Assembly: GCA_963665165.1 (NCBI GenBank)
Contig: OY761989.1
Span: 1,364,001-1,428,000 of the forward strand
Reading direction: 5' to 3'
DNA length: 64,000 nt
Source: G963663315 sp963665165
GTDB taxonomy: Bacteria > Pseudomonadota > Gammaproteobacteria > Arenicellales > Poriferihabitantaceae
Part shown: positions 62,201 to 64,000 of the stretch, in pieces
Position numbering within the stretch: position 1 is the stretch's first letter
How the letters are laid out: the number at the start of each line of letters is the position of its first letter
Notes under the pieces: generated by a model
Databases searched by the model: none
What the model saw: the letters and a program-made list of their open reading frames with translations, nothing else
What the model was told of the DNA's origin: nothing
Position numbers and translations under genes: made by a program

Positions 62201-64000
62201 CCGCTGGTTTTCACGATTCGATAGGGCCGCCCACTGTGGATGATCGCTCCCATGTTTTCAAGGATGGGCAGAATATCCGAAAGGGCGGTGGAGCTTTGCC
62301 GGGAGTACAGTTTGAAACTGGCCCGTTTCCGTTCATCCGTATCGGCGTTTTGCCGGGTCACCGGATTCAGGGTCGCCTGGATGCCCGCTTCGGGAATCAG
62401 ATCCAGTATCTGTATGTCGAGAACGGCCTGATCGACAGAGAAATCGTGTTGATAGGCGCTGGAAAATCCGTCACGATATTCCTCCAGGCAAGCCGCCGCC
62501 CTGACCGGATCAAATCTGGTTTTCAGGCTTTCAAACAGTTTCTCGTTCCAGCCCCGGGCCAGATGCTGAACTTCCCTTTCCAGGGTCTGCTGGTCGGCAG
62601 GCAGCCTGAGCGCCGCCTTGTCTTCGGGGTCAGTATGCAGAACGAAATGAATCCGGGTGAGAATGGAGGTCGAGAAATAAACGTCGAATTCGACTTCCTG
62701 TGCATTCACCTGTTCAGCCAGGTAATTCTGTATGGTGATTCTTAGTCGGGTATCGAATAAATCCTTCGGCACGTATACCAGGCAGGAATAAAAATGACCG
62801 CAGATATTCTTGTGGATATACAACCGGGTTTTTCTTCTTTCCTGATTCAGCAACGTCATTCCCAGCGCATAGAGTTGCTTTAATTCCATGTGAAACAGCT
62901 TGTCCCTCGGCAGTGTTTCAAGAATGTTGCGCAGTTCCTTGTAGGAATACCCGTTTTTACGCAATGTGCTGGCGGTCAGGACGTAACTCGCCTTTTTGCG
63001 TATATGCGGTATATCCGAGGTTGGCAGAACGGCCGTCGAACCGGCAAGAAACCCCAGAAAACAACTGATTCTGCGATTGGGTTCCGGGTTGTCGGACTGG
63101 CGCTCACACGGTTCCTGTCTGACCAGGATACAATCCATGTGACGGTCCCTGTGGATATTCGCCCGACCCCGTGTTTTCGTGAATACAACCGGAGAATCCT
63201 CATGAAACACGACAGGCGGCAGGGTGTCTTTCATCAGGTCAGCCCCATCCATCCTGGCGGTGCGCAAAACGCCAAGCGGTGAAGACGGGTCCAGTTCAAG
63301 TTCGAGGGTTTCACTCGCGACAGTCGGTTCCAGCTCACAATAACCGAGAAACAGGAAATGATCCTCGGTCATCCACTGGAAAAACTCCGGATACTCGGAG
63401 AATTCCGGACCTGGACTGATTGATTCCAGCGCCCCGGCTTTTTCGAGAACCCGGTCTTTCATCGCTGGCCAGTCTTCGACCACGGTTTCTATATTGCATA
63501 GTGTCCTGTCCAGCAACTGTGCAATTTCCCGATGTTCATTCTCCGGGATATAATCAACCAGAAACTGGGTATACGATTCAATACGAATCTTATTGGTTTC
63601 GTCACTGTCTACCTCGTCCGGGGGCTCCTGATTTGAACTGTATCTTCTGTATCCGGTTGCCCTGTTTTTTTCACAACGACTGACCCTGAATACCGGATGT
63701 ATGGTTCGATGCGGTGTTTTTCCGAGCCTGTTCAAACAGATACGGAGGGAATTGATAATGAACGGGAAGTCGTCTGATATGACATAGATAATCGTCTGTG
63801 CCGGTTCACTCTCCATCCGGTTTCCATCCTCACTACTGAAATTCTGTAGTTGGACGATGGTTTCACCGGGCTTGCGGACCTCTCCGAGTTGTTGATGCGC
63901 CAGTGCGGTATTTCTGAAATCCGAAGCCTTCTCGGCGCGATAGTCCTGCCCGGAAAGGCGGTGATAATAAGCCCTCAGGTATTCGATCTCCGGTGCAGGC
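59206..64000 (-). CDS. gdhB: NAD-specific glutamate dehydrogenase, large (180 kDa) type, N-terminus beyond window
   Basis: Oxidatively deaminates glutamate to 2-oxoglutarate. The frame is open from 59206 to the right edge (about 1598 residues seen). Beyond the ATG at 63816 it continues with LAHQQLGEVRKPGE, which belongs to the GDH N-terminus, so the gene is simply cut by the window. The catalytic core is near the middle: HLRGGKVARGGLRWSERPEDFRTEVLGLVKAQRVKNAVIVPVGSKGGF. The NAD domain follows with GIGDMAGDVFGNGML and VIGEGGNLGMTQ. Probably catabolic, as in Pseudomonas GdhB. Lies 49 bases upstream of chaC. Confidence 0.95.
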   Translation of the reverse strand, partial: PAPEIEYLRAYYHRLSGQDYRAEKASDFRNTALAHQQLGEVRKPGETIVQLQNFSSEDGNRMESEPAQTIIYVISDDFPFIINSLRICLNRLGKTPHRTIHPVFRVSRCEKNRATGYRRYSSNQEPPDEVDSDETNKIRIESYTQFLVDYIPENEHREIAQLLDRTLCNIETVVEDWPAMKDRVLEKAGALESISPGPEFSEYPEFFQWMTEDHFLFLGYCELEPTVASETLELELDPSSPLGVLRTARMDGADLMKDTLPPVVFHEDSPVVFTKTRGRANIHRDRHMDCILVRQEPCERQSDNPEPNRRISCFLGFLAGSTAVLPTSDIPHIRKKASYVLTASTLRKNGYSYKELRNILETLPRDKLFHMELKQLYALGMTLLNQERRKTRLYIHKNICGHFYSCLVYVPKDLFDTRLRITIQNYLAEQVNAQEVEFDVYFSTSILTRIHFVLHTDPEDKAALRLPADQQTLEREVQHLARGWNEKLFESLKTRFDPVRAAACLEEYRDGFSSAYQHDFSVDQAVLDIQILDLIPEAGIQATLNPVTRQNADTDERKRASFKLYSRQSSTALSDILPILENMGAIIHSGRPYRIVKTSGEEFRILDFDISRTDGVEFDPGNDTEHFESTFVQCWTGRIENDGFNHLTLLAGLNWREISMIRAYYRYLKQIRLRYSEQYIIDALIHNPELAICVTRLFKEKFSPGHVRTGNENPESLNAEIKELLDGVSTLDEERIIRALLDVVAATQRTNYFQPDENGEPKTWISFKLSSRSIPRIPEPAPEYEIFVYSPRVEGVHLRGGKVARGGLRWSERPEDFRTEVLGLVKAQRVKNAVIVPVGSKGGFVAKQLHKVEHGETLQEVISCYRIFIKSLLDVTDNLSGTEIVPPDHVVRLDGDDPYLVVAADKGTATFSDIANGISEEYGFWLGDAFASGGSAGYDHKKMGITARGAWESVKRHFRELGKDIQSSPFTVAGIGDMAGDVFGNGMLLSKQTRLVAAFNHQHIFIDPDPDPESSYRERRRLFELPRSSWADYDQSLLSPGGGVFSRSEKSITLSSQAKKALGATLDSWAPDDLINLILKAEVELLWNGGIGTYVKSSSESHSDAQDRNNDSLRVDASELRCKVIGEGGNLGMTQLARIEFSLNGGLCYTDAIDNSAGVDTSDHEVNIKILLNAEMQKGNLTVSQRNTLLAEMEDMVADLVLSNNYLQTRILSLETSYRAGLMPGQIRAIQGLEDKGLLNRTLEFLPDEATLNNRFEAGNYLTRPELAVLLSYSKMDLYQTLLDSNLPDAAYLESEITQYFPSLLSDRYSSQIQQHRLKREIISTQITNDLVGAMGITFHLKLADLTGDPADRITACYIAVRDITDTRRLFVRIQDLDNQVDADIQMQCFNYLMYAIESSVIWLLRNTTASVDIHSLVNRFKDGFNTLTDNTGSVVGSNDNRYRIGLRNLVQKGLPEDLAHQISARVTLVNGLDIIQIALESGRPVEFIGRIYFGMIHSLGLSWLQNRISTLKVDNIWHERSKFSLSTDLRNHQSDIASIISRPSTADSPEAALSTWQENNRSEIRKLKAMTEDLKKETEIDISMLSVLVSELGQFK

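Noticed and set aside
1..64000. CRISPR arrays, IS elements, prophage or integrative element boundaries
   Set aside because: No spaced direct repeats, transposase, integrase or att-like duplication of the tRNA 3' end was seen anywhere in the window.

Overview
This 64 kb window reads as chromosome of a Gram-negative bacterium, almost certainly a gammaproteobacterium. The evidence is the gene content (BamE, DsbC, LapA/LapB, MltD, CsiV, HldD, RsmJ, Orn) and the gene orders nadK-recN-bamE, orn/queG-tsaE-amiC-mutL-miaA-hfq-hflX, pheA-tyrA-aroA-cmk-rpsA-ihfB-lapA-lapB and ispD-ispF. The order within the class cannot be fixed from the sequence alone. Genes are tightly packed, with many 1-4 base overlaps and several convergent genes overlapping at their 3' ends. 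I see no IS element, prophage, CRISPR array or plasmid signature; this is core chromosome with a few accessory inserts.

Layout. 1-6.7 kb: tail of a peptide-type solute-binding protein facing a minus-strand operon lrp-like regulator/oppA/oppB/oppC/oppD/oppF. 6.8-7.1 kb: a tRNA-Arg(CCU) gene split after the anticodon by a 245-base group I intron. 7.1-12.9 kb: leuA with a leucine-rich candidate leader, a family-4 uracil-DNA glycosylase, mltD, mdh and dsbC. 13-16.3 kb: minus-strand nadK-recN-GNAT acetyltransferase-bamE. 16.4-20.1 kb: hrcA behind a good sigma70-type promoter, a DUF1285 gene and an orphan aldehyde:ferredoxin oxidoreductase. 20.1-27.8 kb: fabI followed by a four-gene envelope cluster (DUF1302 barrel, DUF1329, Asp-box/YCF48 protein, MMPL/RND pump). 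27.9-38.4 kb: rsmJ, orn, queG, a ClC-type channel, tsaE, amiC, mutL, miaA, hfq, hflX. 38.5-49 kb: gyrA, pheA, tyrA, aroA, cmk, rpsA, ihfB, lapA, lapB. 49-52.6 kb: heptose kinase, hldD, rfbA and a methylthioinosine phosphorylase. 52.6-58.1 kb: csiV, mfd, ispD, ispF. 58.2-64 kb: hinT, chaC and the large NAD-glutamate dehydrogenase, which runs off the right edge.

How it fits together: most of the window is housekeeping (translation and tRNA modification, repair, aromatic amino acid and isoprenoid synthesis, LPS heptose supply and its LapAB control). The accessory colour lies in the intron-bearing tRNA, the lone AOR enzyme, the fabI-linked envelope cluster and the unusual ClC gene sitting where nnr is found in E. 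coli. The outstanding observation is the group I intron: helices P1, P3-P9, the splice-site U.G wobble and the terminal G can all be drawn directly from the sequence.
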